A stretch of DNA of 64,000 nucleotides from Luzula sylvatica (lineage: Eukaryota > Streptophyta > Magnoliopsida > Poales > Juncaceae), in NCBI GenBank assembly GCA_946800325.1, contig OX326960.1, positions 51,393,355 to 51,457,354 on the forward strand, in the 5' to 3' direction. This document shows, piece by piece, positions 48,707-60,039 of this stretch. The notes under the pieces are model-generated. The model did no database searches. It was not told where the DNA came from and saw only the letters and a program-made list of their open reading frames with translations. Numbering within the stretch: position 1 is the stretch's first letter; every line of letters begins with the position of its first letter. The position numbers were made by a program, and so were the translations under genes.

Positions 48707-49750
48707 TAGGGATGTCAACGGGGCGGGTCGGGTTCGGGTAAGCCTTCCCCATACCCGAACCCGAATTTTCGGGTATTACCCGAACCCGAAACTAAAATAC
48801 CCGCGGGTACAAAATCATACCCGAACCCGAACCCGCGGGTAAATTTGTACCCGCGGATATTACCCGTTACCCGAAATACTTATTTATTTATTTTTTTTGA
48901 TAATATTTTTTTACGATTGAAAAAATTCATTGAAAAAATTCAAAAAATTGTGCGTGGACCAGGGGTGATTTGCATTCTGTTCCATTAATCAAATCAAAAT
49001 AAAAAACATACATAATTGTTCAGAAAAATCCGATTGAAATATATACAAATCCAAATATTACAACAATTAACAACCAATTTTCGCCATTTCTTTCGATAAT
49101 TCCAGTATATGCTTTGTCCTTTGAAGATCAGTGGAGCATCGCTTTCCATTAATAGACATTCGAAGAAAAACAAGAAGAGAGGAAGAAGAAACCACAACTG
49201 GTAGCTACACACGACAGAGGAAGAGAAGAGAAGAGGCTACACACTCACCAGAAAAAGAGATGCGAAGCTACACACGCACCACGGCACCAGATAAACACGA
49301 CAGAGAAAGAGAGAGGCGCGGCACTAGAGAAACACGACAGAGAAAGAGAGAGGCACGGCTCTAGTTAGGGTTTGGCGAGAGAGAAAGAGGCGCCAGAGAG
49401 AGAGGCACACCATAGCGCCAGAGAAAGAGAGAGGCGCGGCTAGGGTTTGGTGAGAGAGAAGAGTTTAGGGTAAGTCGTGGCCTGTGGGCTTAGGGTTTAG
49501 AAGGGCCTGGATCTAATTATAAGAAAAATAGAAGGGCACATTTGTAATTTTAGTTTTGGGTAATTTTCGGGTACGGGTTCGGGTTACCCGCGGGGCGGGT
49601 AGTAGTCCGCCCGTACCCGACCCGAACCCGAACCGGGTATTTTTTTTTCGGGTAATACCCGACCCGCGGGTATTTTTTTCGGGTATTACCCGCCCCGTTC
49701 GGGTCGGGTACCCACGGGTTCGGGTTTTACCCGACCCATTGACATCCCTA
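48707..49750. mobile_element. Ac/Ds-like non-autonomous hAT element, 1044 bp, with captured gene 5' end
   Basis: It begins TAGGGATGTCAACGGG and ends CCCATTGACATCCCTA. These are inverted repeats whose TAGGGATG start resembles the Ac/Ds terminus (established: CAGGGATGAAA). The TSD CTTATGAC is perfect. GGGTTCGGGTA/ACCCGAACCCG subterminal repeats lie at about 48720-48865 and 49556-49738. Nested at the border between the satellite and the Copia gag fragment, it is among the youngest insertions here. Confidence 0.9.
49067..49159 (-). pseudogene. Captured start of an unidentified plant gene (30 codons) in the hAT element
   Basis: On the minus strand a CT-rich, AAACCCTA-containing leader (about 49490 down to 49160) leads to ATG at 49159 and a 30-codon frame. 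It contains NGKRCSTDLQRTKHILELSK and ends with TAA at 49067. Leader composition and the in-frame start give the look of a real gene 5' end cut short. I do not recognise the donor gene. Confidence 0.5.
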
Positions 49751-50920
49751 CTTATGACCGTTAGTCTTCTTAAATCCAAGACCCGTCTTATCATTGGGAT
49801 TTTGTCCCTCCAAGACTTTGTCCAATGAAGGAGTGCTAGGTGTAAGTGATACACATGCGCTCTTCAAGGACTCATTCACAAATTTCAAATTTTGGATTTC
49901 GACTTTTAGAGATGAGGTCTCGCTTTTTAGGGCTTGACACTCGCATTTTGAAAATCCGTTAAATTCGGTTAATTGTGCTTTGTGCGACTTTACCAATAAT
50001 TCAAGAGAGGATACCTTAGCCTTGAGATTTATAATCATGCTCTCTTTTTCAATTTCACTTTGTCGAAGTCGATTGACTTCTCGCATTAAACTCTCGTGAG
50101 AGTCAACTTCTAACTCAATTTCCGATTCATCGGATGAGCTAGAGTCTTCCTCCATCGAAATTGATTTAAATTTAGAGTTTAGTTGTACCTCATGATCGGA
50201 GTCATGCGAAGCATCGATGTTGGAAGTTTGTGGAGCAACATAGGCGATTGGTTCCGGAAGAGGAGTGTTTTGCATGAGCATTTCTTGAATGGCTCGCTCA
50301 ACCACATCATTTACGTTTGGTGGTGTGTTTGCCATTAGTCCCACATCCACACCTTCATTGTCGTATATGTATTCCGAGTCGGTGGATGTGCTTGAGCACT
50401 CCGAATCTCCCCATGGATCCGAATCGACGATGAAGGCATTCGTCTTTCCGGATTTCTTCACCTTATTTTTGCCTTTGTCGGTTTTGTCTTTGTGCTCGTG
50501 TTTTCGTTCGCACCTCGAATCATTTCTATCTTTACATCTTGGATTGTCTTCACGTTTGTTCCATGGTGCGTGTTCGGGATGTATGGTCCAACACGTGTCG
50601 GTTGTGTGACCCATTTTCTTGCACTCGAAACACACCGGTTTCAAGTGTTGACGTTTTCGGTCATCGTTGAATTTGCGCTCTTGATCCTTTAAATCCTCGT
50701 GTCTCCTTACCAACGAAGACATCTCATTTTCGTTTTCGTTCGTGTCGATAACGAATTTGGCTTGATGTTCGGAATGTGAGGTGCTCGCGATATTGTTGTT
50801 TCGTTGGTTAATGCGTGCCTCGAAATTTCGGAGATAACTTACGAGAATTTCCGGAGTGATTTCTTGGGTAGCCATCATGGTTTCCAAGGTGACGAGGAGA
50901 GTTTCCCAACTTGACGGCAT
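49751..50920 (-). pseudogene. Copia gag, C-terminal part with zinc knuckle, truncated
   Basis: An open frame of about 390 codons. It opens with SSWETLLVTLE and the EILVSYLRNFEAR block typical of UBN2-type gag. It then has a CCHC knuckle CFECKKMGHTTDTC (C-x2-C-x4-H-x4-C), a Lys/Asp-rich stretch, an acidic Ser/Asp region and a coiled-coil-like segment (LMREVNRLRQSEIEKESMI). It ends with a GLGF motif just before the truncation. In intact elements gag forms the cytoplasmic particle and the knuckle binds genomic RNA. The frame is separated from the upstream gag by a rearranged stretch (50921-50965). Confidence 0.85.
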
Positions 50921-50940
50921 CGCTCGAATAAGCTACGGAT

Positions 50941-51462
50941 TCATTCTCCTAGAACTCGAGAATTTGTTAGTGTTTCTCCTAGAGCGATGAATCCGTTTGT
51001 GATATGCGTCATTCGTGAGTACATATCATCTACGGATTCATTCTCGATCATTCGGAAATGATCAAATGATTGTTCGAGTCCCATTAATTTGGTTCTCTTC
51101 ATTCTATCATTTCCTTCAAATCGGTCTAGGAGTGCTCGCCACATAGAGTGGGATGTGGTACATCCATCCACAAGTATGGAAAGTGACTCGACAATATTTG
51201 TGAGAATAAGGTTTTGAGCATATATGTCGGCGGTCACATCGAGATCGGTGCTGTGGCATATTTTTCTTGTGGGATCGGTTTCGGAGGTGCTTACCGTATA
51301 AACCTCAAAGCCTTTTTCTACCACCGATCTCAATTTTTGGTAAGTGAATACATTTAGCATGAATCTCTTCCAAAGATTCCAATTATTCCCATCTAATTTA
51401 TTGGGGTATGTAATTTGGTACCTATTACCGATTAAGGCCGTGGTCGTATACAAGTTTGTCAC
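50941..51462 (-). pseudogene. Copia gag, N-terminal part
   Basis: ATG at 51462 lies 26 bp after the primer-binding site. The 173-codon frame contains YPNKLDGNNWNLWKRFM (DUF4219-type start of Copia gag) and a MWRALLDRFEG to MKRTKLMGLEQSFDHF (UBN2) segment. It stops at VLGE. A short repeat of GGATTCATTCTCCTAG and CTACGGATTCATTCTC at 50935-51045 suggests that a small duplication or deletion caused the break before the second gag frame. Confidence 0.85.
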
Positions 51463-51487
51463 TTAATCAAAGAGACGGTTTGTATTT

Positions 51488-51500
51488 TGCTCTGATACCA
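51488..51500 (-). promoter_or_regulatory. Primer-binding site complementary to initiator tRNA-Met
   Basis: TGGTATCAGAGCA on the minus strand lies two bases after the LTR end. This is the standard priming site of plant Copia elements. Confidence 0.9.
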
Positions 51501-51502
51501 AT

Positions 51503-53019
51503 TGTTGTTTAATTTAGACCTAGAGGGGGGTGAATAGGAAGTCCTACGGTCCAATTTTCGCGGTAATGGATACAATTACAATTTTGTGCGGAAGCGTAAA
51601 TAAATTAGAGAAATAAATACAATACCGAAACAAATAACACGCGATATTTGTTTACGGAGTTCGGTAGGTGGTTGCTTTGTAGCTTTAACTCACCGGCTAC
51701 TTGCTCAATCGACCGACTCGATTGATTGCAAGTACCTACATCTCCGGGGTTCCCTTGCGCCTTTTCGGCTTTCGATTGAATACCCAACTCAAACAATTAC
51801 AAGGTTTGCCTTGATCGATTTACACGAATTTATCGATCAATGGCGGCCTTTACAATTAGTAACTAGCCTATTACAATTTACTACTAACGAACTAGTCGTG
51901 ATCGGCCACGCAAGTTGGGAATCGTTTTGTAGTGGATTCGAAATTGGATCTAATAATCTCTAAGAATGTTTAGATGATTAAGCTCAAGATTTAAAGCTAG
52001 GATTCTCTCTTTTGATTGGGAAAATATATTGGTTGAGATAAGATGAGAGAATGAGGGAAGAGTTCTATTTATAGAACACATAGACTCTTCCCTTATCTTG
52101 CTTTTTCTGCACAGTCCGTTACAACGGACATATAGTCCGTTACAACGGACCAGAAGTCAAACTAGCCATTACGGCCAATATATTCGTATTTTTCATAGTC
52201 CGTTACAACGAAAATAAGGTCCGTTATAACGGAGTTCATGAATTAAGAGTTCGTTATAACGAACTGCACAGTCCGTTACAACGGACGTTCAACTATGACC
52301 TCACTTCAGGTTTGTTTTATATATCCGTTATAACGAAGATTATTCCGTTACAACGGTTGGTGTTTGTCCGTTACAACGGATTGGTTATTCCGTTACAACG
52401 GACATGGAGTAATATTCGGTATACTGAAGTGAGTTCAATGTCCGTTACAACGGACATAGTGGTCCGTTACAACGGACATAGTTCTGTGACTTTTCTTCAA
52501 GTTGGCATTAATTAGCGTTGTAACGGTGAAACTTTCGTTACAACGCTTGGTGGGTGTCCGTTACAACGGACTGGTGAATCCGTTGTAACGGACTATACTG
52601 TGTTTGCCATTCTTGAAGAAGACGAGAAGGTCCGTTACAACGGGCATTGATGGTCCGTTATAACAGACATATTTCTGTCAGCCTCATTTGCTATTTCATC
52701 TTTTTGATGGATTTTGAATATATTTCTTTGACTAATTTTGAGCTTAATAATTCATAAACAAGTTTAGGGATACCTATAAATTGTTTTGGTGATTTGTGTG
52801 ATACCCCAACTTGCGGAATCTTCGATGTCTTGATATCTTCACTTGATCATGCGTTTTCGTGCCATCGTTTCTTCACCGTCTTGACTTGCGACGTCTTGAT
52901 TCTTCTTTTGATCCTTTTGTGGGTTACATCTTCTATCTCTATAAATATCACTCCCGTAAATAGATTAGTGGATCGACATTATTTTGAGATAATCAAACCC
53001 TAGGAAATTTGAACCAACA
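51503..53019 (-). repeat. Copia LTR, 1517 bp
   Basis: It reads TGTTGGTTCAAA at the start (53019) and AAACAACA at the end (51503). It contains the palindrome array at 52114-52669 and a TATAAATA box at 52073-52066, in the same order as in the solo LTR. Confidence 0.88.
52114..52669. repeat. Second array of 18 CCGTT-NN-AACGG palindromes
   Basis: As in the solo LTR, 18 copies were counted, most of them TCCGTTACAACGGA. Their spacing and linkers correspond in part to the first array. Confidence 0.88.
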
Positions 53020-54545
53020 TCTTTTACTACATAATTTTTCACCAAAATTTACAAACACTAAGAAAGTTTGTTTTTCCATTCATAAAGTGTTTTGAGATGA
53101 TTTGGATCGAATATTTACTACGTAGCGTTTCGCCACATTGTACAAACAATAAGAAAGTTTTCTTTTCGATTCATATCAACCTTTTTACGCTTTGTGGAGT
53201 TCAAATAACGTGTTTTTACATCATTTGTATCGTATCTTTCACTACATAACTTCTCACCAAATTTTACAAACACTAAGAAAGTTTGTTTTAACAATCTTTC
53301 AACTCACTAAGGAATCCAAATAACGTGTTTTTGAGATGGGTTGGGTCGAATCTTTTACTACGTAGCTTGTCATCAAATTGTACAAACACTTAGAAAGTTT
53401 TATTTTCGATTCATAGCAATCTTTTTACACTTTGAGGAGTTCAAATAACGTGTTTTTAGATCATTTGTATCGTATCTTTTACTACATAACTTTTTACCAA
53501 ATTTTACAAACACTAAGAAAGTTTGATTTTCGATTCATAACAATCTTTTAACGCTCCGAGGAGCCCAAATAACGTGTTTTTGAGATGGTTTGGATCAAAT
53601 CTTTTGCCACGTAACTTTTCACCAAATTATACAAACATTAAGAAAGTTTTCTTTTCAATTCATAGCAATCTTTTTACACTTTGAGGAGTTCAAATAACGT
53701 GTTTTTAGATCATTTGTATCGTATCTTTTACTACATAACTTTTCACCAAATTTTACAAACACTAAGAAAATTTGTTTTTTCGATTTATAACATTCTTTTA
53801 ACGCTCTGAGGAGTCCAAATAACGTGTTTTGAAATGGTTTGGATCGAATTATTTACTACGTAACTTATCACCGAATTGTACAACCACTAATAAAGTTTTC
53901 TTTTCGATTCATAGCAATGTTTTTACGCTTTGAGGAGTTCAAATGACGTGTTTTTAGATCATTTGTATTGTATCTTTTACTACATAACTTTTCACCAAAT
54001 TTTGAAAACACTAAGAAAATTTATTTTTCCATTCATAACAATCTGTTAACACTCCGAGGAGCCTAAATAATGTGTTTTGAGATGGTTTGGATCGAATATT
54101 TTACTACGTAACTCTTCGCCAAATTGTACAAACACTAAGGTAGTTTTCTTTTCGATTCATATCAACCTTTTTATGTTTTGAGGAGTTGGAATAACATGTT
54201 TTTACATCATTTGTATCGTATCTTTTACTACATAACTTTTCACCAAATTTTGCAAACACTAAGAAAATTTGTTTTTCGATTGATAACAATCTTTTAACGC
54301 TCCGAGGAGCACAAATAACGTATTTTTGAGATGGTTTTGAATCTTTTACCACGTAACTTTTCACCAAATTGTGCAAACACTAAGAAAGTTTTTTTTTCGC
54401 TTCATAGCAATCTTTTTACGCTTTGTGGAGGTCAAGTAATGTGTTTTTAGATCATATGTACCATATCTTTTACTACATGACTTTTCACCAAATTTTACAA
54501 ACACTAAGAAAATTTGTTTTTCGATTCATAACATTCTTTTAACGC
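53020..54545 (+). repeat. Satellite array, forward segment (about 12 monomers)
   Basis: The same A/B satellite, in forward orientation, between the two Copia remnants. Its last monomer is broken at about 54543, where two type-specific pieces are joined. Confidence 0.9.
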
Positions 54546-57500
54546 TTCATAGCAATCTTTTTATGCAAAGCGAGGCTAGTAGCGAATAGTTTCAAGAATT
54601 TCATAGTCGGACTATGAAGAAACGTTTTCGCATGTTGCCATGCTTTCACGTTCTTGAAATTCTGCTTGACATGGTCGCGTATTATGACTATGTGATGTGG
54701 CAAAATGGATGTCAAAACCGAATTTCTTGACAGAAATTTTATGAAAGGATGTGTACTTGACACAACCTTACGGTTTTGTCGATTCATAAGAATCGGGGAT
54801 AAGATATGCACACTTTAACGATCCATATGATGGATTAGAGAAAGCTTCTCGGAATTGGAATATTCGTTTTGATGAAGTTATAAACTGCTATAACATTGTC
54901 GGAATGAATGGAAACTTTGTGTACACATGAAGGTTAGTGGGAGCCGCGTTATATTTCTTGTAACGACACAAAATTTAGGCGAGACCGCTTATAAATTAAG
55001 CGTGAAGATCTATAGGATAGATCTAAGAAGTTCTTCGTTCTATATTATAGCACGTATATCGACATATTGTTGAAAAAGGTTTTCAACATATAACTCCTTG
55101 GCGGAGTTAAATAGAGATGTCGAATGACAGAAATTTTCTACGGCTCAATGTGAGACATCAAGCAGGGCGAAAATAAAAATATGATGCTTTACATTCGATG
55201 TGAGGATCTATTATATCTGTCATGATATGTATGTGGCTATATGTCGTATGGATGAAGCGTCTAATTCACCATCAATAAAATCCAAAGGAATCACACGAGT
55301 TTGAATGTAATGCGATTACATGAGACTAACTCTTGTGAATGAATAATGGTTATACATATATATATACATAATGGTTATGTATATTTAAATTCATCGGGAT
55401 TTGTATTGATAGCGGTGAATGTTATCCTTGAATACTTTACAAAAGAATTCAGGATTTTATTTTATCTATAATGGTATGGAGGACGTGTTGGTTATAAAGA
55501 GTTATAACAACGACAGTTTCCAAAGATTTAGCACGTCCAAATATGTAGCACGACTTTCGATCACAAAGTGTGCACATGATTTGCCTAAACGAAAACATGG
55601 TTATGTGGAAAGGTTCCACATGACCAATAATGATTCTATTTACGGGGGCGAGTATATTGTGGTTATGAATCACAAAAGGAAGCGGTATGGATCAAGGATA
55701 CATGACCAAACTCGAGTAGTCACGAGTTATCGGATTTATGGTTGTATATTGCATGACACGCAATAGTACAAGCCAAAAATGCCGAGGTCACAACCACTTC
55801 TAGCCAATACTCAGAAATTTCATTGATCCGTGAAATTTTATGAAATGATGTGATCGTAGGAATTGGAAATGTTCCAAACCTGATGTTGATTAACACTAAC
55901 GGCAACGTGCGGACCCGTTTACAAAACCGCTCTCTCTAGTCGCGCGTGACTGTCATGCGATGACTATGGGTATGGAGATACCTAGAGGAGGAAGAAGAGA
56001 GTAGAGTGTAGTTATCTAATACGATAGTCCTCGCAGGTTGTGGGTATGGAGATACCCATAGGTAAACGTTGTATCACCCAAATACTTAATCCGTATGAAT
56101 GCATCCCTTTTAAAAATTTTGTTTACTTAAATTTTCATGCATTCACCTTATATGAAAACTGTGTGCGGGGTTGTGTAATATGATTACATGAACCTTGATT
56201 TGAACTTGTGTGGACGTCGACATGGTTGAGGACCATGTGCAGCGAAACCGTCACACTTAAAGTTTCATTTCTAAACATCCCTAGTCGCGGGTCAGTTTGC
56301 TTAAGAGAGAAGCATTTCTATTACAAGGGAATAGACTGAACGCGTACACTAGTACGTTAGCCGAGGAGATGATTATGTTTTGCTAATCATAGGACAAATG
56401 TGTTTGTTGAATCGGGAACGTAGATATATGCTAGGTGACATATATTGGATATGACCGAAGCCGCGAGACCATGACATGGTTTAGTCATTATAGATGGACT
56501 CGCGACGAGTAGGGTATTAGGTTCTTCATACTTGAGGGGACCATTGATTGCGTTACGTGCGTAACACAATGGTTTGATATGATCTTACGCTCACCGTAAC
56601 AGGGAGTTAAAACGGTCATCATTGGGTATTGTCCGAAACACAGAATTCAATGTGAGTCTCCAAGATAGGAATTGTTTATTCCGAAAGGAAGAGATATCTC
56701 TTTGGCCACTCAATGAATTGATTAACGAAAACTGTGGCCACAGTCAATGATATTAACGGTTAATATCGATTGAAATTTGTTAACTCAATTCGGACTCGAG
56801 GAATAAGTACAGTTAATCAAAATATAAGGATGACTATAACCATGCCTTTTGATTAACGGATATCGCTAACAAGAGAACTAATGACCGCTATTCGAGATAG
56901 GCACAATGATCACAATCATTCTTCGTGTTAACATGGGTAGCCATGATGGAGTGACTAGATCCCGCTCATGGGCTTGTAGTGCTATGGAAACAGCCTACTG
57001 CCATCGTTAACCGAACCTACCTGGTCACACAACGAGTCGTACTAAGTCGGGCTTGATTATAAAATTGGCACATAAGATGTGCGTAGCTTGGTATTTGATA
57101 CGCGGTCTATATTCTCTAAAATCGTGCATATTGGATATGCATGAGTACCTTTTAGGTAGATCTGAAATTGAGTGGGAGACTGAAGGAAATACAGTTTCAG
57201 GATCAACCGTAAAAGTGTACACAAGGATAAACGAATGTAAGCGTACATTCGTGGTCATATCTTTCAGTAGAAAAATCCAATTTGAATGGTTCAAATTGGG
57301 TTAGATAGATAATAAGATTATCTACAACCTTCATATAGAAATATATTTCAGATGAACGAAGTATCAGTGTCGTTTCTATGAAATACCGAAAGGCTGCAAC
57401 AGTATGACCTACAGTTAGTAAAACAGTCATAACTTTTGCATACGAACTCCAATTGGGCCAGGCCAAATTGGGTCGTGTAGATAATAAGATTATCTACAAC

Positions 57501-58239
57501 TTTCGTGTTGGGTGATGTTCTGTCATAGGAATTTACCAATTTCGTATGGACAGAATACTGGACAGATACATGCAACTTTCTGTGTGAAAGAGTGTATATT
57601 GGATATACATGTCTTTTGGCCAATCCTAATCCTATATGATATAAATAGGATTTTTCTCTCTGATCTGGAGTGGTTCATTCAGTTAATTAATTCAGAATAT
57701 TCCAGAGAATTGTGAGACAACTTTCTAGAGAGAGAAAGGGTGTAAAGAGAGAGAAACCGTGAAAAGGTGTTTTCCGGTATAGAGAATCAATCAATCGAGC
57801 AAGTTCGCCGGTGCATCGTCTAGGCAGTTGCACCCGCGACCGACGTCTTACGAGTCAAGGTGGATACAAGTAGAGGAGCAACATCTGGGGCTCTTTCGGT
57901 TGTGATCGATTCGGAGGAACGAAATCTGCCGAAGACGGAAACGAGCGAATCGAGTAACGGGCTGTGGAAGCATGCGGGCATGGAACGCACGAAGACAACC
58001 CGAGGCGTGTCAAGACGGTGGGAGACGTGCGGTATGGGACGTACGGGCTAGTCACCAACGTGACACCGAAGGAAAAGAATGATGCGAGCGATCAACCCGT
58101 CGTGCGTGATCAATTTCACGCTGGTAATCGTCTATCCTACTTTGCATCGTACCCTCGAAGTCATGGCGTGATCTTGGATTTAGGGAACCGGACCGGGCCT
58201 TCATATCCGCTGCGCGGGCCCGGGGATGGGTGAATTCCC
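54546..58239 (+). mobile_element. Degenerate Copia 3' remnant with LTR-like end
   Basis: About 3.7 kb separates two satellite segments. Near 55450 a frame contains YFIYNGMEDVLVIKSY, resembling the start of Copia RNase H. At 55909-55935 ADPFTKPLS is the conserved RNase H C-terminal motif, followed by a DCHAM-MG block. Stops and frame changes are frequent. The 3' part has a GAGTGGGAG tract (57170) of the polypurine type and a TATAAATA box (57640-57647) with a leader-like stretch after it, as expected of an LTR. LTR borders could not be fixed. Confidence 0.6.
57640..57647 (+). promoter_or_regulatory. TATA box in the LTR-like region
   Basis: TATAAATA is followed within about 80 bp by an AGAGAGAGAAAGGG-rich leader. 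Confidence 0.5.
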
Positions 58240-58722
58240 TTCATTTAGATCATTTGTATCATATCTTTTACTACATAACTTTTCACCAAATTTTACAAAC
58301 ACTAAGAAAGTTTGTTTTTCGATTCGTAGCAATCTTTAACGCTCCGACGAGCCCAAATAATGTGTTTTTGATATGGTTTGGATCAAATCTTTTACCACGT
58401 AACTTTTTTCCAAATTGTACAAACACCAAAAAAGTTATCTTTGCGATTCATAGCAATCTTTTTACGTTTTGAGGAGTTCAAATAATGTGTATTTAGATCA
58501 TTTGTATGGTATCTTTTACTACATAACTTTTCACCAAAATTTGTAAACACGAAGAAATTATGTTTTTCGGTTCATGACAATCTTTTAACGCTCCGAGGAG
58601 CCCAAATAATGTGTTTTTAAGATGGGTTGGATCGAATCTTTTACGAAGTAACTTTTGACCAAATTGTACAAACACTAAGAAAGTTTTCTTTTTTTATTCA
58701 TAGCAATCTTTTTACGCTTTCA
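58240..58722 (+). repeat. Satellite array, last forward segment (about 4 monomers)
   Basis: A and B monomers in forward orientation, more diverged than the main array. It is followed by three copies of CAAGAACTTT and a short inverted monomer piece (58747-58769). Confidence 0.88.
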
Positions 58723-58769
58723 AGAACTTTCAAGAACTTTCAATTATAGCGTAAAAATATTGCTATGAA

Positions 58770-59544
58770 TCCTCTCTCTCTCCCTCTCTTCTCTCAACTC
58801 TCGGCTCTAGCACTTTCAAGAACTGTCAAGAACTCATTCAAGACCTTCGCGAATTCTCGGGTGATTGTTTGTCAAGTTAAAGGGGTTTGCTCTTCCTTAA
58901 TGTGAGCACACCAATTGAGTCCAAGGAGCCATTCCCCATTGCCGGACGAGGAGCTTTCTCCATCTGGCAAAGAGGCATAATCTAGCGTAGTCGTTGAAGG
59001 GTCTCATTCTCCATCGAACGGGGTTTTCTCCACCCGGTGGCCCCCGGTTTAGGAAGTGGATATTTCCTTTACCGGACGAGGAGTTTTCTCCATCCGGTAA
59101 GCCTCCCTTCTCCGAGTGGTTCTTGCATGAGTATTCCTTTCTCTCCTTCAACCCGGACTAGCTTTCTAGCGGGTAACAGCGATTACCTCGATTACCTCGA
59201 GCGAGAAACGCTCTAACCGGACTAGCTTTCTAGTGGTTGGAGTATCGGATGACAACACTAGGCGAAGCTTAAGGAGGCTCTTCTTGACGCGTTGAAGCTC
59301 TACTTGCCTCGGTTTAAGTGTATTCTTTAAAATCCTGAATTTCTTGTTTGTAATTGTTAGTTGAGATTGTGCTAAAAACCTTGATTGATCCTAGTTTTCT
59401 TTGCTCTAAAATCTTGTTCTTGCATTCGATCTTTTTGCTCTCTTTTTACTTGATTTTTAGTCCTTAATTAACTCATAATACTTTCCCCAATCAAATTCCA
59501 AATCAACCATCAATTAGAATAATCATTTGTCAATCCAGGAAATA
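58770..59544. other. LTR-like or leader-like region with a series of hairpins
   Basis: A CTCTCTCTCC-rich start is followed by hairpins at 58941-58968, 59071-59099, 59150-59174 and 59215-59238, plus a degenerate one near 59010-59050. Stems are of the type CCGGA-GGAG/CTCC-TCCGG or CCGG-CTAG/CTAG-CGG with TTT(C) loops. No coding frame is recognised. An LTR R/U5 or retrotransposon leader is likely. Confidence 0.4.
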
Positions 59545-60039
59545 GTCCGTTGCAACAGACCATAAGCTCTATCACAATGGACCAGTCGTTAGTCCTATTT
59601 TCACCAATTCAGTTACTGGTCCATCGTGACGGACATTATAGTCTGTTGTGAGGCTAAACTTCGGTTGTGGCGGACCAGAAACTCCGTTGTAACAGATCAT
59701 TGTTCACACTCTTCTCTAATACATAGTCCGTTGCAACGCAACCTTTCTCCGTCACGGCGAACAACTCAAATCCATTGTAACGGCCTCACCAATCAGTCGT
59801 GACGGACCCTCTACGTCCCTTGCAACGCAGCCTCTTCCGTCACAACGGACCTGTGTTGAAATCGCTGTACTAGGTTTCGGACATAGTCCGTTGCAACGCA
59901 ACTGAGCTCAGTCGTGACGGACCCTATACTTCCGTTGCAACGCAAGGTTTATCCGTCACAACGGACGAGTGTTCAAATCTCTGAACTTAAGTTCCACTCA
60001 TAGTCTGTTGCCACGGACCAATCTCCGCCACGACGGACA
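59545..60039. repeat. Third, diverged palindrome cluster (CCGTTGCAACGSA and CCGTCACAACGGA)
   Basis: About 18 units of the form CCGTYR-YAACGSA. Variants with GTGACGG and CAACGCA differ from the other two arrays. No TATA box was found beside it. Confidence 0.75.

Larger units (their letters stand above)
49751..53019 (-). mobile_element. Truncated Copia retrotransposon: 5' LTR, primer-binding site and gag only
   Basis: Minus-strand order: LTR 53019-51503, primer-binding site 51500-51488, gag 51462-49751. Protease, integrase, RT and the 3' LTR are absent; the body stops where satellite DNA begins on the other side of the hAT element. The LTR is collinear with the solo LTR at 12226. Satellite resumes directly at 53020, so the element entered the array. 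Confidence 0.85.

Noticed and set aside
49131..49364. Arg/Glu/Thr-rich plus-strand frame in the hAT element
   Set aside because: It is the reverse complement of the CT-rich leader; the minus strand gives the more plausible gene-derived reading.
48720..49740. GGGTTCGGGTA repeats as interstitial telomere sequence
   Set aside because: They do not match the plant telomere unit TTTAGGG and sit symmetrically at the ends of a transposon with a TSD.
55419..55766. 115-codon frame as a new gene
   Set aside because: Its start resembles Copia RNase H and the frame lies just upstream of an ADPFTKPLS motif in another frame, so it is a decayed retrotransposon piece.
57860..58233. Two open frames in GC-richer sequence before the last satellite segment
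   Set aside because: They overlap in different frames, show no domain, and lie in the LTR-like end of the Copia remnant.
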